A stretch of DNA of 64,000 nt from positions 22,989 through 86,988 of the forward strand of contig NZ_LDJG01000024.1 of assembly GCF_001431425.1 (NCBI RefSeq), written 5' to 3'. The stretch comes from Stenotrophomonas nitritireducens. GTDB lineage: Bacteria; Pseudomonadota; Gammaproteobacteria; Xanthomonadales; Xanthomonadaceae. This document shows positions 29,583-41,119 of this stretch, one piece after another. Position 1 is the first letter of the stretch. Every line of letters starts with the position of its first letter. The translations under genes and the position numbers were made by a program. The notes under the pieces are model-generated. The model was not told where the DNA came from. It made no database searches and saw nothing but the letters and a program-made list of their open reading frames with translations.

Positions 29583-30791
29583 ATGCCACGCCGGCACGAC
29601 ATCGACGCCCTGCGCGTCATCGCCTTCTCCCTCCTGATCCTCTACCACTCGGCGATGGTCTACGTGGCCGACTGGAGTTTCCACATCAAGAGCACGTATC
29701 AAGCCGAATGGCTGCAATACCCGATGATCGCGCTGAACCGCTGGCGGATGCCTCTGCTCTTCATGATCTCCGGCATTGCCATCGGGCTGGCACGGGTCGA
29801 GGGCCACCGCCTGCGCTTCGCCGGAACACGCAGCCTGCGCCTGCTTCTTCCGCTGGTGTTCGGCATGCTGGTGGTGGTGCCGCCGCAGACCTACTTCCAG
29901 ATCATCCAGCAATACGGCTACACCGGCGGATTCGCGCACTTCTACAAGCTCTATGCCAGCGGTGGACTCTGTCGCATAGACCAATGCCTCGTCACCCCGA
30001 CATGGAACCACCTGTGGTACCTGGCTTACCTGTTGCCCTACACCCTGCTGTTGCTGGCGGCGCTTCCGCTGCTGCAATGGTTGCGGGGACGTTGGGGGAA
30101 TGCAGGCGAGCCCAGGCGGCTATCGGTCTTCATGTTGCTGACACTGCCTGTTCTCTGGCTGCTGGGCGTTCGCCTGTGGCTGGCACCGCGTTTCGAGGAA
30201 ACCCATGCCCTGCTCAATGACTGGGTTGTCCATGCGGAATCGCTGCCGCTGTTCCTATTAGGCTACGTGCTGGCGATCCAATCAGGATTCTGGAACTGGG
30301 CGCGGCAGCAGCGCTGGCGAACACTGGTCGCAGCGCTGCTGGCGATTGGCGTGGAACTCTGCCTGCGCTGGTTCGGCCACCATCCTCCTTCCGGGCCGAT
30401 GCCGGAATGGGCACTGCACGTCCCGTGGTACCTGGTCGAACGCATCGCCCGCGTCACCTACACCTGGATGGCGTTGCTGGCGATCCTGGGCTGGGGCCGT
30501 GCCCTGCTCGACCACCCTTTCCGTTGGCTCCCCTATGCGGGCGAAGCGGTGTTTTCGTGGTACATCCTGCACCAGACCCTGATCATCGCCATCGCCTACT
30601 GGCTCATTCCCATGAAACTAGGAGGGGGACTTGAAGCCGCCCTGGTCGTCGGCGGTACCGTCGCGGGCTGCCTGATGGTGCACGAATACCTGATCCGCCG
30701 TGTAGGTTGGCTGCGGCCGCTCTTTGGCCTGAAGCCAAGGCCAGCCGCACCATCGATACCGATACCCAAGACCGCCGGCATGCAGCCATAA
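29583..30791 (+). CDS. Acyltransferase-3 family membrane protein, copy 1
   Basis: A 402-residue polytopic membrane protein of the acyltransferase-3 (MdoC/OpgC-like) family, with about ten helices. The family start RRHDIDALRVIAFSLLILYH places the conserved His near the N-terminus, and the end (VGWLRPLFGLKP) matches copy 2 at 31380. Members transfer acetyl or succinyl groups to surface sugars or lipids; the acceptor here is unknown. ATG 29583 begins the family block. The two copies are clearly homologous along their whole length but diverged, and they are separated by a relic of recJ. Confidence 0.88.
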   Translation: MPRRHDIDALRVIAFSLLILYHSAMVYVADWSFHIKSTYQAEWLQYPMIALNRWRMPLLFMISGIAIGLARVEGHRLRFAGTRSLRLLLPLVFGMLVVVPPQTYFQIIQQYGYTGGFAHFYKLYASGGLCRIDQCLVTPTWNHLWYLAYLLPYTLLLLAALPLLQWLRGRWGNAGEPRRLSVFMLLTLPVLWLLGVRLWLAPRFEETHALLNDWVVHAESLPLFLLGYVLAIQSGFWNWARQQRWRTLVAALLAIGVELCLRWFGHHPPSGPMPEWALHVPWYLVERIARVTYTWMALLAILGWGRALLDHPFRWLPYAGEAVFSWYILHQTLIIAIAYWLIPMKLGGGLEAALVVGGTVAGCLMVHEYLIRRVGWLRPLFGLKPRPAAPSIPIPKTAGMQP

Positions 30792-30844
30792 GCCTCGCAG
30801 CGGGCGGCGGAACCGGGCCGCACATCCGTCCAGGCCGGCCTGCG

Positions 30845-31180
30845 ATGTTCCACGGGCAATTGCATCGGGTTGCTGATCAGGTAGTCGTCGCTGACCAGCC
30901 ATAGGCAAACGGCGCGCGCGATGCGGGGCATTGCGTTCCAGCCACTGAAATGGATCGCGCTGATGCATGCCAGGGACCACGCATGCGCAGCGCCAGGATG
31001 AAGTGGCGCTGTGCGTGCGCGGGCCACGCCACAACTTCGAACACGCCATCGACCAGGGATTTGGGGAATACGTGTCCCCACTGCCCGGCCAGGCGCAGGG
31101 CCTCGGCATGGCCGCAATCCATTTCGGCGGCAGGCAGTTCGCCATCCTTGAGCAGTCGCCGTCGAAGCACAGCCGGGCAG
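30845..31180 (-). pseudogene. Decayed copy of the 3' end of recJ
   Basis: Translation of the minus strand gives PAVLRRRLLKDGELPAAEMD, then HAEALRLAGQWG and FEVVAW, matching the RecJ segment PALLRQQLLSDGELSAAELD, HAEALRLAGPWG and FEVVQW at 32.7-33.0 kb, about 60% identical by hand count. Near 30975 the match shifts to another frame and continues as ISAIHFSGWNAM and LVSDDYLISNPMQLPVEH, matching LNAIHFGGWTGN and LVGDDYRGGSAIQLIVEH of intact RecJ. It covers roughly the last 115 residues of RecJ, with at least one frameshift and no N-terminal part, so it cannot be functional. It lies in the same position relative to acyltransferase copy 1 as intact recJ does to copy 2. Confidence 0.85.
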
Positions 31181-31379
31181 GCACCGCCGGTAAGGATCAC
31201 TCGCACGAACCGGTTCGGTATCGCGCATCCGCCGCATTCAAGCCGGACGCGCCATTCCAGCCATCCCCATGCGCCCACCATTCGTCACTTTCCGCCCCCG
31301 GGCCATCCCCTCGTGCTGGCCCGGCGCATCCGCCGCGGCAAGGCTGGCCGCCTCTCCAATGCGATGGGATGGAATCACG

Positions 31380-32579
31380 ATGCAACGCCGCCACGACCTG
31401 GACCGGGTCCGCGTCTTCGCTTTCTGCCTGCTGGTGCTCTACCACGTGGGCATGTACTACGTGAGCTGGGGCTGGCACGTGAAAAGCCCGGCCGCCAGCA
31501 TCGCGCCGGAACCGTTCATGCTGCTGACCAGTCCCTGGCGGATGTCGCTGCTGTTCCTGATCTCGGGCGTGGCCACCGCCTTCATGCTGCGCGGCACCGC
31601 CGGTGGCTTCCTGCGCCGGCGTTCGCGCCAGCTGTTGCTGCCGCTGCTGTTCGGGATGTTCGTGATCGTGCCTCCACAGGCTTACCTGCAGGTGGTCGAA
31701 CAGCTGCCGGGCGGCTATTCCGGCGGCTGGCTCGACTTCTATGGCAAGTACCTGGGCGCTTACCACGGCTTCTGCGGCATCGACGGCAAATGCCTGATCC
31801 TGCCGACCTGGAACCACCTGTGGTTCCTGCCCTACCTGTGGTGTTACACCCTGTCGGCCTGGCTGCTGTGGCGGTTCCTGCCGGAGGGTGCGCTGGCCGG
31901 GCTGCGCGCATGGACCGGCCGCATCCTGCATGGCTGGAGAGCGCTGCTGGTGCCGGTGCTGCTGCTGGCGGCGGCAAGGCTGCTGCTGGTGGCGCGCTTC
32001 GAGCAGACCCACGCGCTGGTCGACGACTGGTACAACCATGCCCAGTACGCGAGCGTGTTCCTGATCGGCTTCCTGGCCGCCTTCGACGAGGGTTTCTGGC
32101 AGTCCCTGCATCGCCTGCGCTGGCCGGCACTGCTGCTGGCCCTGGCCAGCTATGCACTGATGATCCACAGCTGGTATTTCTCCGGCCACGACGATGCCAA
32201 TCCGGTGTCCGAAACGCTGCGGCTGTGGTTGCGCGGCGCCTGGGCGCTGGACCAGTGGTGCGCCATCGCCGCCCTGCTCGGCTTCGCCTTCCGCTGGCGC
32301 GATGTCGACAGCCCGGTGCTGCGCTACCTGAGCCTGGCCGTGTTCCCGCTCTACATCCTGCACCAGACGGTGATCGTGGTGCTGGCCCACGCGCTGAAGC
32401 CATTGCACATCCCGGCGGCGGCCGAAGCCGTGCTGCTGGTGGTGGCGACCTTCGCCCTGTGCCTGGGCGCCTATGAGCTGATCCGCCGCGTCGGCTGGCT
32501 GCGGCCGTTGTTCGGGCTCAGGCCGCGGGCGGCGCCAGCGGCCATCGCGCTGGCGGGCACTGCCGACGCGCGATCCTGA
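31380..32579 (+). CDS. Acyltransferase-3 family membrane protein, copy 2
   Basis: A 399-residue polytopic membrane protein homologous to the protein at 29583. Shared landmarks: RRHDLDRVRVFAFCLLVLYH, SPWRMSLLFLISG, the loop LILPTWNHLWFLPYL (copy 1 has TPTWNHLWYLAYL) and ELIRRVGWLRPLFGL. ATG 31380 begins this block; the frame is open further upstream without homology. Likely role: O-acylation of an exopolysaccharide, glucan or lipid at the inner membrane. It converges with recJ across a bidirectional-looking hairpin. Confidence 0.88.
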   Translation: MQRRHDLDRVRVFAFCLLVLYHVGMYYVSWGWHVKSPAASIAPEPFMLLTSPWRMSLLFLISGVATAFMLRGTAGGFLRRRSRQLLLPLLFGMFVIVPPQAYLQVVEQLPGGYSGGWLDFYGKYLGAYHGFCGIDGKCLILPTWNHLWFLPYLWCYTLSAWLLWRFLPEGALAGLRAWTGRILHGWRALLVPVLLLAAARLLLVARFEQTHALVDDWYNHAQYASVFLIGFLAAFDEGFWQSLHRLRWPALLLALASYALMIHSWYFSGHDDANPVSETLRLWLRGAWALDQWCAIAALLGFAFRWRDVDSPVLRYLSLAVFPLYILHQTVIVVLAHALKPLHIPAAAEAVLLVVATFALCLGAYELIRRVGWLRPLFGLRPRAAPAAIALAGTADARS

Positions 32580-32595
32580 CCACACCGCCCCATCC

Positions 32596-32628
32596 GGGAA
32601 AAAGGCCCGCTGCCGTCTGGCGGCGGGC
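32596..32628 (-). terminator. Rho-independent terminator of recJ
   Basis: A 10-bp stem (GCCCGCTGCC with GGCGGCGGGC, one G-T pair) with loop GTCT, followed on the minus strand by CCTTTTTCC. It lies 15 bp after the recJ stop. Confidence 0.85.
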
Positions 32629-32642
32629 GATCGGCTCGCCCA

Positions 32643-34370
32643 TCAGACCGTCTGGCAATGCTCGACGATCAACTGGATCGCGCTGCCGCCGCGGTAGTCG
32701 TCGCCGACCAGACGATAGGCCAAGTGCACATGGCGGCCCGGATCGTTGCCGGTCCAGCCGCCAAAATGGATGGCGTTGAGTGCGCCGGCCATGCCCGGCA
32801 GGCGCAGCTCCAGTTTCAGGTGGCGCTCCTTGAGCACGCGCCACTGCACGACCTCGAAATGGCCGTCGAACAAGGGCTCGGGGAAGCCCTGCCCCCAGGG
32901 CCCGGCCAGGCGCAGCGCCTCGGCATGGCGGAAATCCAGTTCGGCGGCGGACAGTTCGCCATCGCTGAGCAGTTGCTGCCGCAGCAGGGCTGGATCCAGC
33001 GTCGCCAGCACCTGCCGCTCGAACGCCTCGCGGAACGCGTCCAGCCGTTCCTGCGGCAGGCTCAGGCCCGCGGCCATGGCGTGGCCGCCGAAGCGTTCGA
33101 TCAGGCCGGGATGGCGCGCATCCACCGCGGCCAGCGCGTCGCGGATGTGGAAACCGGGGATCGAGCGCGCCGAACCACGCAGCGCCTGTGCGCCCGGCTC
33201 GGCCGGGGCAAAAGCGATCACCGGGCGATGCAGGCGGTCCTTCATCTTCGAGGCCACCAGCCCGACCACGCCGGGATGCCACTGCGCGTCGAACAGGCAG
33301 GCCGCGACCGGGCGATGGCCGTCGTCGGCCAGCAAGGCGCGCGATACCGCCAGCTCGGCGTCGTCGGTCATCGACTGCTGCACCGCGCGGCGCTCGGCGT
33401 TGATCTCTTCCAGCAGGGCTGCAATCCCGCGCGCCTGCGCGGCGTCCTCGGTGAGCAGCAGCTCGATGCCGAGCGCCATGTCCTCCAGCCGCCCGGCCGC
33501 ATTCAGGCGCGGTCCCAGTGCGAAGCCGATGTCGCTGGCGCTCAGCCTGCGCGCGTCGCGGCCGCTGGCCTCGATCAATGCGCGAAGGCCCACGCAGCAC
33601 TGCCCGGCCCGCAGCCGGCGCAGGCCCGCAGCGACCAGCGCCCGGTTGTTGTCGTCCAGCACGACCAGGTCGGCGACGGTACCCACCGCGACCAGGTCCA
33701 GCAGCGGGGTCAGGTCGGGCCCCTTGTCGTCGGCGAACGCACCGGCCTGGCGCAGGTGCCGCCGCAGCGCCATCAGCACGTAGAAGATGACGCCGACGCC
33801 GGCCAGCGCCTTGCTCGGGAACGCATCGCCGCCGAGGTTGGGGTCGACGATGGCGTCGGCCGCCGGCAGCTGTTCCCCGGGCAGGTGGTGGTCGGTCACC
33901 AGCACCTGCCAGCCCAGCGCCTTGGCCGCGGCCACGCCGGCATGACAGGCGATGCCGTGGTCCACCGTCACCAGCAGGTCGGGCTGCAGCGCCGCCAGTT
34001 CGGCCACCAGCGACGGCGACAGGCCATAGCCGTGCACCATGCGGTTGGGCACCGCGTGCACCACGTCGCGCGCGCCGAGCAGGCGCAGGCCGCGCACGCC
34101 GACCGCGCAGGCGGTGGCGCCATCGCAGTCGAAGTCGCCGACGATCAGGATGCGGCGGCCGTCGGCGATCGCCGCGGCCAGCAGCTCCACCGCGGCCTGC
34201 ATGCCGCCGAGCAGTTCCGGCGCGTGCAGCTGCGCCAGCTTCGGTTGCGCCTGCTCCTGCGAACGCACGCCGCGCGCGGCATAGATGCGGCGCAGCAGCG
34301 GCAGCGTGCCCTCGTCCCACTGCCCGCCTTCGACGGCCTCGCGGCGGACGATCTTCAGGGCATCACTCAT
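32643..34370 (-). CDS. recJ: Single-stranded-DNA-specific 5'-3' exonuclease RecJ
   Basis: A 575-residue DHH-family exonuclease used in recombination and mismatch repair. The DHH motifs are visible: IVGDFDCDGATA (motif I), TVDHG (motif II), VTDHHLPG (motif III) and DLVAVGTVAD (motif IV). The DHHA1 motif is FGGHAMAAG and a C-terminal OB-fold region follows. Length equals E. coli RecJ (577). The start codon overlaps the end of the rpfE-like gene by 8 bp, so translation is coupled. A decayed copy of its last fifth lies 1.5 kb further left. Confidence 0.97.
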   Translation of the reverse strand: MSDALKIVRREAVEGGQWDEGTLPLLRRIYAARGVRSQEQAQPKLAQLHAPELLGGMQAAVELLAAAIADGRRILIVGDFDCDGATACAVGVRGLRLLGARDVVHAVPNRMVHGYGLSPSLVAELAALQPDLLVTVDHGIACHAGVAAAKALGWQVLVTDHHLPGEQLPAADAIVDPNLGGDAFPSKALAGVGVIFYVLMALRRHLRQAGAFADDKGPDLTPLLDLVAVGTVADLVVLDDNNRALVAAGLRRLRAGQCCVGLRALIEASGRDARRLSASDIGFALGPRLNAAGRLEDMALGIELLLTEDAAQARGIAALLEEINAERRAVQQSMTDDAELAVSRALLADDGHRPVAACLFDAQWHPGVVGLVASKMKDRLHRPVIAFAPAEPGAQALRGSARSIPGFHIRDALAAVDARHPGLIERFGGHAMAAGLSLPQERLDAFREAFERQVLATLDPALLRQQLLSDGELSAAELDFRHAEALRLAGPWGQGFPEPLFDGHFEVVQWRVLKERHLKLELRLPGMAGALNAIHFGGWTGNDPGRHVHLAYRLVGDDYRGGSAIQLIVEHCQTV

Positions 34371-35307
34371 CGCGCAGCGCCGCCAGCGGCTTCTTCCAGA
34401 AACGCCAGCGCTGGCCGCGATGGATGCGGTAACGCACGCCATCCTCGAAATCGAGCAGCAGTTCGCGCAGTTCGCCGCGGCCGATGGCATCGAGCAGCGG
34501 CGCGATGGCGTCGTGGGTGAGCTGCTCCAGCGAGCGCAGCTGGCGCAGGTCCACCAGCGCGTCGACGGCCTGGCTGTCATCGGGGACCGGGCCATCGGCA
34601 CGGACGCCGGCCATCGCCGCCAGGCCCTGCAGCAGCGCATCGCGGCTACGCACCTGCGCATGCGCCGTCCGTACCGATTGCGGCAGTCGCCCGGCGCCCC
34701 AGAACCACAGCGAATTGACCGCGCGCCGGCCCTGCGCGACGCGCTCCTCGTTCCACGGATGCTGGTGCAGCACCACCTGCGCCTCGGTCAGCAGCGACCG
34801 CCAGCGGCGGCCGTTGTCGCCTTCGGGCAGGTGTTCGAACAAGTCGTCGCCGAGCGCCAGGTCCGGCGCGGTGAAGGCCGGCAGCGGCGTGTCGTCGGGC
34901 AGGCGCAGGTACCAGCGCGATGGCGCCGGTGCATCGAGCTGGAAGCCGAACCCGGCGAACAGCGGCTGCAGCGCCGGCAGCAGCGCGGCCGCGTCGGCCG
35001 GTTCCAGGCGCAGGGTTTCGGCCGAGGCCATCAGCCGCGCACCCTGCATGTCCGGCTGCACGTTGGCCGGGTCGGCGCGCAGCCACAGGCTGCCCGCGGC
35101 ATCGCCGGCATCGACCTGGCGGGTCAGCGCGGCCGCCGACCAGGCGTCGGGCTGCACGTCGAAATGCCGGCGCAGCTGCGCCGACTCGCCGGCCTCGCCC
35201 TCATTGCGGTCGGCGCGGCCGAGCGCGCTCGCCACCTGTGCCGGCAACGCGCCGTTGGGGAAGCGGTGGCGGGCGGGAAGCAGCAGGGTGGCTTTGGCGT
35301 GGGTCAT
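34363..35307 (-). CDS. rpfE: RpfE-like conserved protein (often annotated phosphoglycerate mutase-like)
   Basis: A 314-residue cytosolic protein. I recognise it mainly by position: in Xanthomonas the gene between greA and recJ is rpfE, whose mutation mildly alters extracellular enzyme and polysaccharide output. Database entries often call it a phosphoglycerate-mutase-like regulatory protein, and the segment RRAVNSLWFWGAGRLP fits that family, but I see none of the metal-binding motifs of the catalytic mutase, so I would not infer enzyme activity. It overlaps recJ by 8 bp and is separated from greA by an inverted repeat. The gene symbol rests on synteny recalled from Xanthomonas. Confidence 0.7.
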   Translation of the reverse strand: MTHAKATLLLPARHRFPNGALPAQVASALGRADRNEGEAGESAQLRRHFDVQPDAWSAAALTRQVDAGDAAGSLWLRADPANVQPDMQGARLMASAETLRLEPADAAALLPALQPLFAGFGFQLDAPAPSRWYLRLPDDTPLPAFTAPDLALGDDLFEHLPEGDNGRRWRSLLTEAQVVLHQHPWNEERVAQGRRAVNSLWFWGAGRLPQSVRTAHAQVRSRDALLQGLAAMAGVRADGPVPDDSQAVDALVDLRQLRSLEQLTHDAIAPLLDAIGRGELRELLLDFEDGVRYRIHRGQRWRFWKKPLAALRDE

Positions 35308-35331
35308 CGGTTGCTCGCAATCCGCCCGTAG

Positions 35332-35408
35332 GCCTGCAGGAGCGACGCAAGTCGCGAGGGGGCCGCATCGGCGGAAGCCTGGTCGCGACTTGCGTCGCTC
35401 CTGCAGGC
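35332..35408. repeat. Perfect 26-bp inverted repeat (paired REP elements)
   Basis: Arms 35332-35357 and 35383-35408 are exact reverse complements (GCCTGCAGGAGCGACGCAAG and onward). Each arm has its own small hairpin, GCGAC-GCAA-GTCGC, so this is an inverted pair of REP units with a 25-bp centre. It lies between greA and the rpfE-like gene and could also act as a terminator for greA. Sequence differs from the GCCGGGC/GCGGGGC SMAG types elsewhere in the window. Confidence 0.85.
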
Positions 35409-35458
35409 TTCCACCTCAAGGCAATGGCCGCGGGATGCAGGCCCCGCGGCCAGGTGCG

Positions 35459-35931
35459 TCAGTCGAGGTACTCGACGCTGACGATCTCATACTCGCGCTG
35501 GCCGGCCGGCGCGGCGATGGCGACGCTGTCGCCCTCGTTCTTGGCGATCAGCGCACGCGCCACCGGCGAGGAAATGGCGATCAGGCCCAGCTTGATGTCC
35601 GCTTCCAGGTCGCCGACGATCTGGTAACGCTTTTCCTCGTCGCTCTCCACGTCGGCCAGCGTCACCGTCGCCCCGAACACCACGCGGCTGCCGGCGTTGA
35701 GCTTGCTGATGTCGATGATCTCGGCATGCGACAGCTCGCCTTCCAGCTGCTTGATGCGCCCTTCGATGAAGCCCTGCTCCTCGCGCGCGGCGTGGTACTC
35801 GGCGTTCTCCTTGAGGTCGCCGTGCTCGCGTGCCTCGGCGATCGCGGCGATCACCTTCGGGCGCTTCTCCGACTTCAGGTGGTCCAGTTCCTCGCGCAGG
35901 CGCTGCGCGCCCTTCAGGGTGATGGGGGCTC

Positions 35932-35935
<4 letters not shown>
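35459..35935 (-). CDS. greA: Transcription elongation factor GreA
   Basis: A 158-residue factor that rescues backtracked RNA polymerase by stimulating transcript cleavage. The N-terminal coiled coil carries the acidic tip in [13 protein letters not shown] and is followed by the FKBP-like C-terminal domain ending in [13 protein letters not shown]. Length equals E. coli GreA (158). The start overlaps the carB stop by 4 bp (ATGA), so it is translationally coupled to carB. Confidence 0.97.
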
Positions 35936-39174
<3,239 letters not shown>

Positions 39175-39228
39175 TGTCTTCTCTAAGTCAGTACAGCGTG
39201 TCTAGGGGGAGTGATCGCACGCTGTCGA

Positions 39229-39783
39229 TCAGGAAATCTGTCCGGGGTCCAGCTCGATGCCGCACTCGCGCTGCAGGCTCTCGGCCAGGCGCTGGCCGAT
39301 GTCTTCCGGCAGTACGTTGTCGTCGCCGAATCCGTCCATGAAACGCTGGAACGCGGAGGTGCCCATGAAGGCCGCGATCTCCGCCTTGCCGGCCTCGTCC
39401 AGGCCGGTCTCCATGGCCGGCCCGCCGGCCATCGCCGCGGCCGTGGCCTGGAAGGTGCGCGCCATCCCGGCGCCGGCCTCGGTGGCCATGAAGCGTTTCC
39501 AGTCGGCGATGAGCCGGTCGCCGTCGGCGCCCATGCTGTCCACCACCGACTGCTGGAACTGCGCGGCCATCAACGCGGACACCTGCGCCGACGCGCAGGC
39601 CTTGCCCGCGCCGTCCAGCGCCTGCAGGTCCGGGACCTGCGCGATGAGCCCGCCGGTGGCATCGCCGGCCAGGCCGTCCATGCCCAGTTGCCGCATGATC
39701 CCGCCGATTTCGGCCGGGTCGGCCGGCGCCGCCGAGGCGCCGGTGGCGAGCAGCAACCCGGCCAGCAGCACGCCTGTGCGCAT
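39229..39783 (-). CDS. Small exported protein inserted between carA and carB
   Basis: A 184-residue protein with a signal peptide ([18 protein letters not shown]). The mature part is mostly helical, Ala/Gly/Asp-rich, with two Cys (in GKACASAQ and LQRECGIEL) that could form a disulfide. I do not recognise the family. Its ATG shares one base with the carA stop (TGATG), so it is translated with carA; carB follows after 54 bp. The sequence offers no reason for an exported protein in this operon. Confidence 0.8.
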   Translation of the reverse strand: MRTGVLLAGLLLATGASAAPADPAEIGGIMRQLGMDGLAGDATGGLIAQVPDLQALDGAGKACASAQVSALMAAQFQQSVVDSMGADGDRLIADWKRFMATEAGAGMARTFQATAAAMAGGPAMETGLDEAGKAEIAAFMGTSAFQRFMDGFGDDNVLPEDIGQRLAESLQRECGIELDPGQIS

Positions 39784-40913
39784 CAGGCCCGGGCCTCGCT
39801 CATCATCGTGATGAAGCGGTCGAACAGCGGCGCGACGTCTTGCGGACCGGGCGAGGCTTCCGGGTGGCCCTGGAAGGAGAACGCCGGCGCGTCGGTGCGC
39901 TCCACGCCCTGGACGGTCTGGTCGAACAGCGAGCGCTGGGTGACCCGCAGGTTGGGCGGCAGCGTGCTTTCGTCGATGGCGAAGCCATGGTTCTGCGAGG
40001 TGATCATCACCCGGCCGCTGTCGATGTCCTGCACCGGGTGGTTGGCGCCGTGGTGGCCGTGGCCCATCTTCATGGTGCTCGCGCCCGAGGCCAGGCCGAG
40101 CAGCTGGTGGCCCAGGCAGATGCCGAAGGTGGGGAGTTTTCTGTCCACGAATTCCCGGATCGCGGCGATGGCGTAGTCGCACGGCTCCGGGTCGCCGGGG
40201 CCATTGGACAGGAACACGCCGTCGGGATTCATCGCCAGCACGTCCGCCGCCGGGGTCTGCGCCGGCACCACGGTGAGATCGCAGCCGCGCTCGGCGAGCA
40301 TGCGCAGGATGTTGGCCTTCACCCCGAAGTCGTAGGCGACGACCTTGAATTTCGCCTCGGCCTGGACGAACTGGCCCTTGTCCAGGTCCAGCTGGCCCTG
40401 GGTCCACGGATAGGCCTTGCCGGTGCTGACCACCTTGGCCAGGTCCATGCCCTTCAGCCCGGGGAACTTGCGCGCCGCTTCCAGCGCCTTGTCCACGTCG
40501 ATGTCCGGGCCGGCCATCAGCGCGCCGTTCTGGGCGCCGCGCTCGCGCAGGATGCGGGTCAGCTTGCGGGTGTCGATGCCGGCGATGGCGACCACGCCGC
40601 GCTGCTGCAGCCACTCCGGCAGCGACTGCTGGTTGCGCCAGCTGCTGGGACGGCGCGGCACGTCGCGCACGATCAGGCCCGCGGCCCACACCTGCGCTGC
40701 CTCGTCGTCCTGCTCATTGGTGCCGGTGTTGCCGATGTGCGGGTACGTCAGGGTGATCATCTGCCTGGCGTAGGACGGATCGGTCAGCATTTCCTGGTAG
40801 CCGGTCATGGCGGTGTTGAACACCACCTCACCCACGGACAGGCCGGGCGCGCCTACGGATTCGCCCTCGAATACGGTGCCGTCTTCGAGCACGAGGATTG
40901 CGGCTTGGGTCAC
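39783..40913 (-). CDS. carA: Carbamoyl-phosphate synthase small (glutaminase) subunit
   Basis: A 376-residue subunit that hydrolyses glutamine and passes ammonia to CarB. The class I amidotransferase domain is in the C-terminal half: the nucleophile Cys in [11 protein letters not shown], with His in [12 protein letters not shown]. The N-terminal domain starts [17 protein letters not shown]. The start codon is GTG at 40913. The likely promoter (TACAAT, 41045-41040 on the minus strand) leaves a leader of about 120 bases; no attenuator or riboswitch was recognised in it. Confidence 0.97.
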   Translation of the reverse strand: MTQAAILVLEDGTVFEGESVGAPGLSVGEVVFNTAMTGYQEMLTDPSYARQMITLTYPHIGNTGTNEQDDEAAQVWAAGLIVRDVPRRPSSWRNQQSLPEWLQQRGVVAIAGIDTRKLTRILRERGAQNGALMAGPDIDVDKALEAARKFPGLKGMDLAKVVSTGKAYPWTQGQLDLDKGQFVQAEAKFKVVAYDFGVKANILRMLAERGCDLTVVPAQTPAADVLAMNPDGVFLSNGPGDPEPCDYAIAAIREFVDRKLPTFGICLGHQLLGLASGASTMKMGHGHHGANHPVQDIDSGRVMITSQNHGFAIDESTLPPNLRVTQRSLFDQTVQGVERTDAPAFSFQGHPEASPGPQDVAPLFDRFITMMSEARA

Positions 40914-41039
40914 GGGAATCTCACTTTGGCTACCGAGGGGGCTCCGAAGCCACGCCTGCGCTCACGGCAAAAACCGGTTGCAAAAAAGCGCGGACGGCGG
41001 TGTGAAACCGGTCCGGCTGACGTGATTCGGCGAGCGGGA

Positions 41040-41045
41040 ATTGTA
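41040..41045 (-). promoter_or_regulatory. Putative -10 element of the car operon
   Basis: TACAAT on the minus strand in the carA-dapB gap, about 127 bases upstream of the carA start. No clear -35 hexamer. Confidence 0.45.
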
Positions 41046-41119
41046 ATGGCATGGGCGCCATCGGCGCCAGCGCCGCGTAGGCCGCCGGCAACCCGCCCTG
41101 CCCTCCGGCCGGCGCCTGT

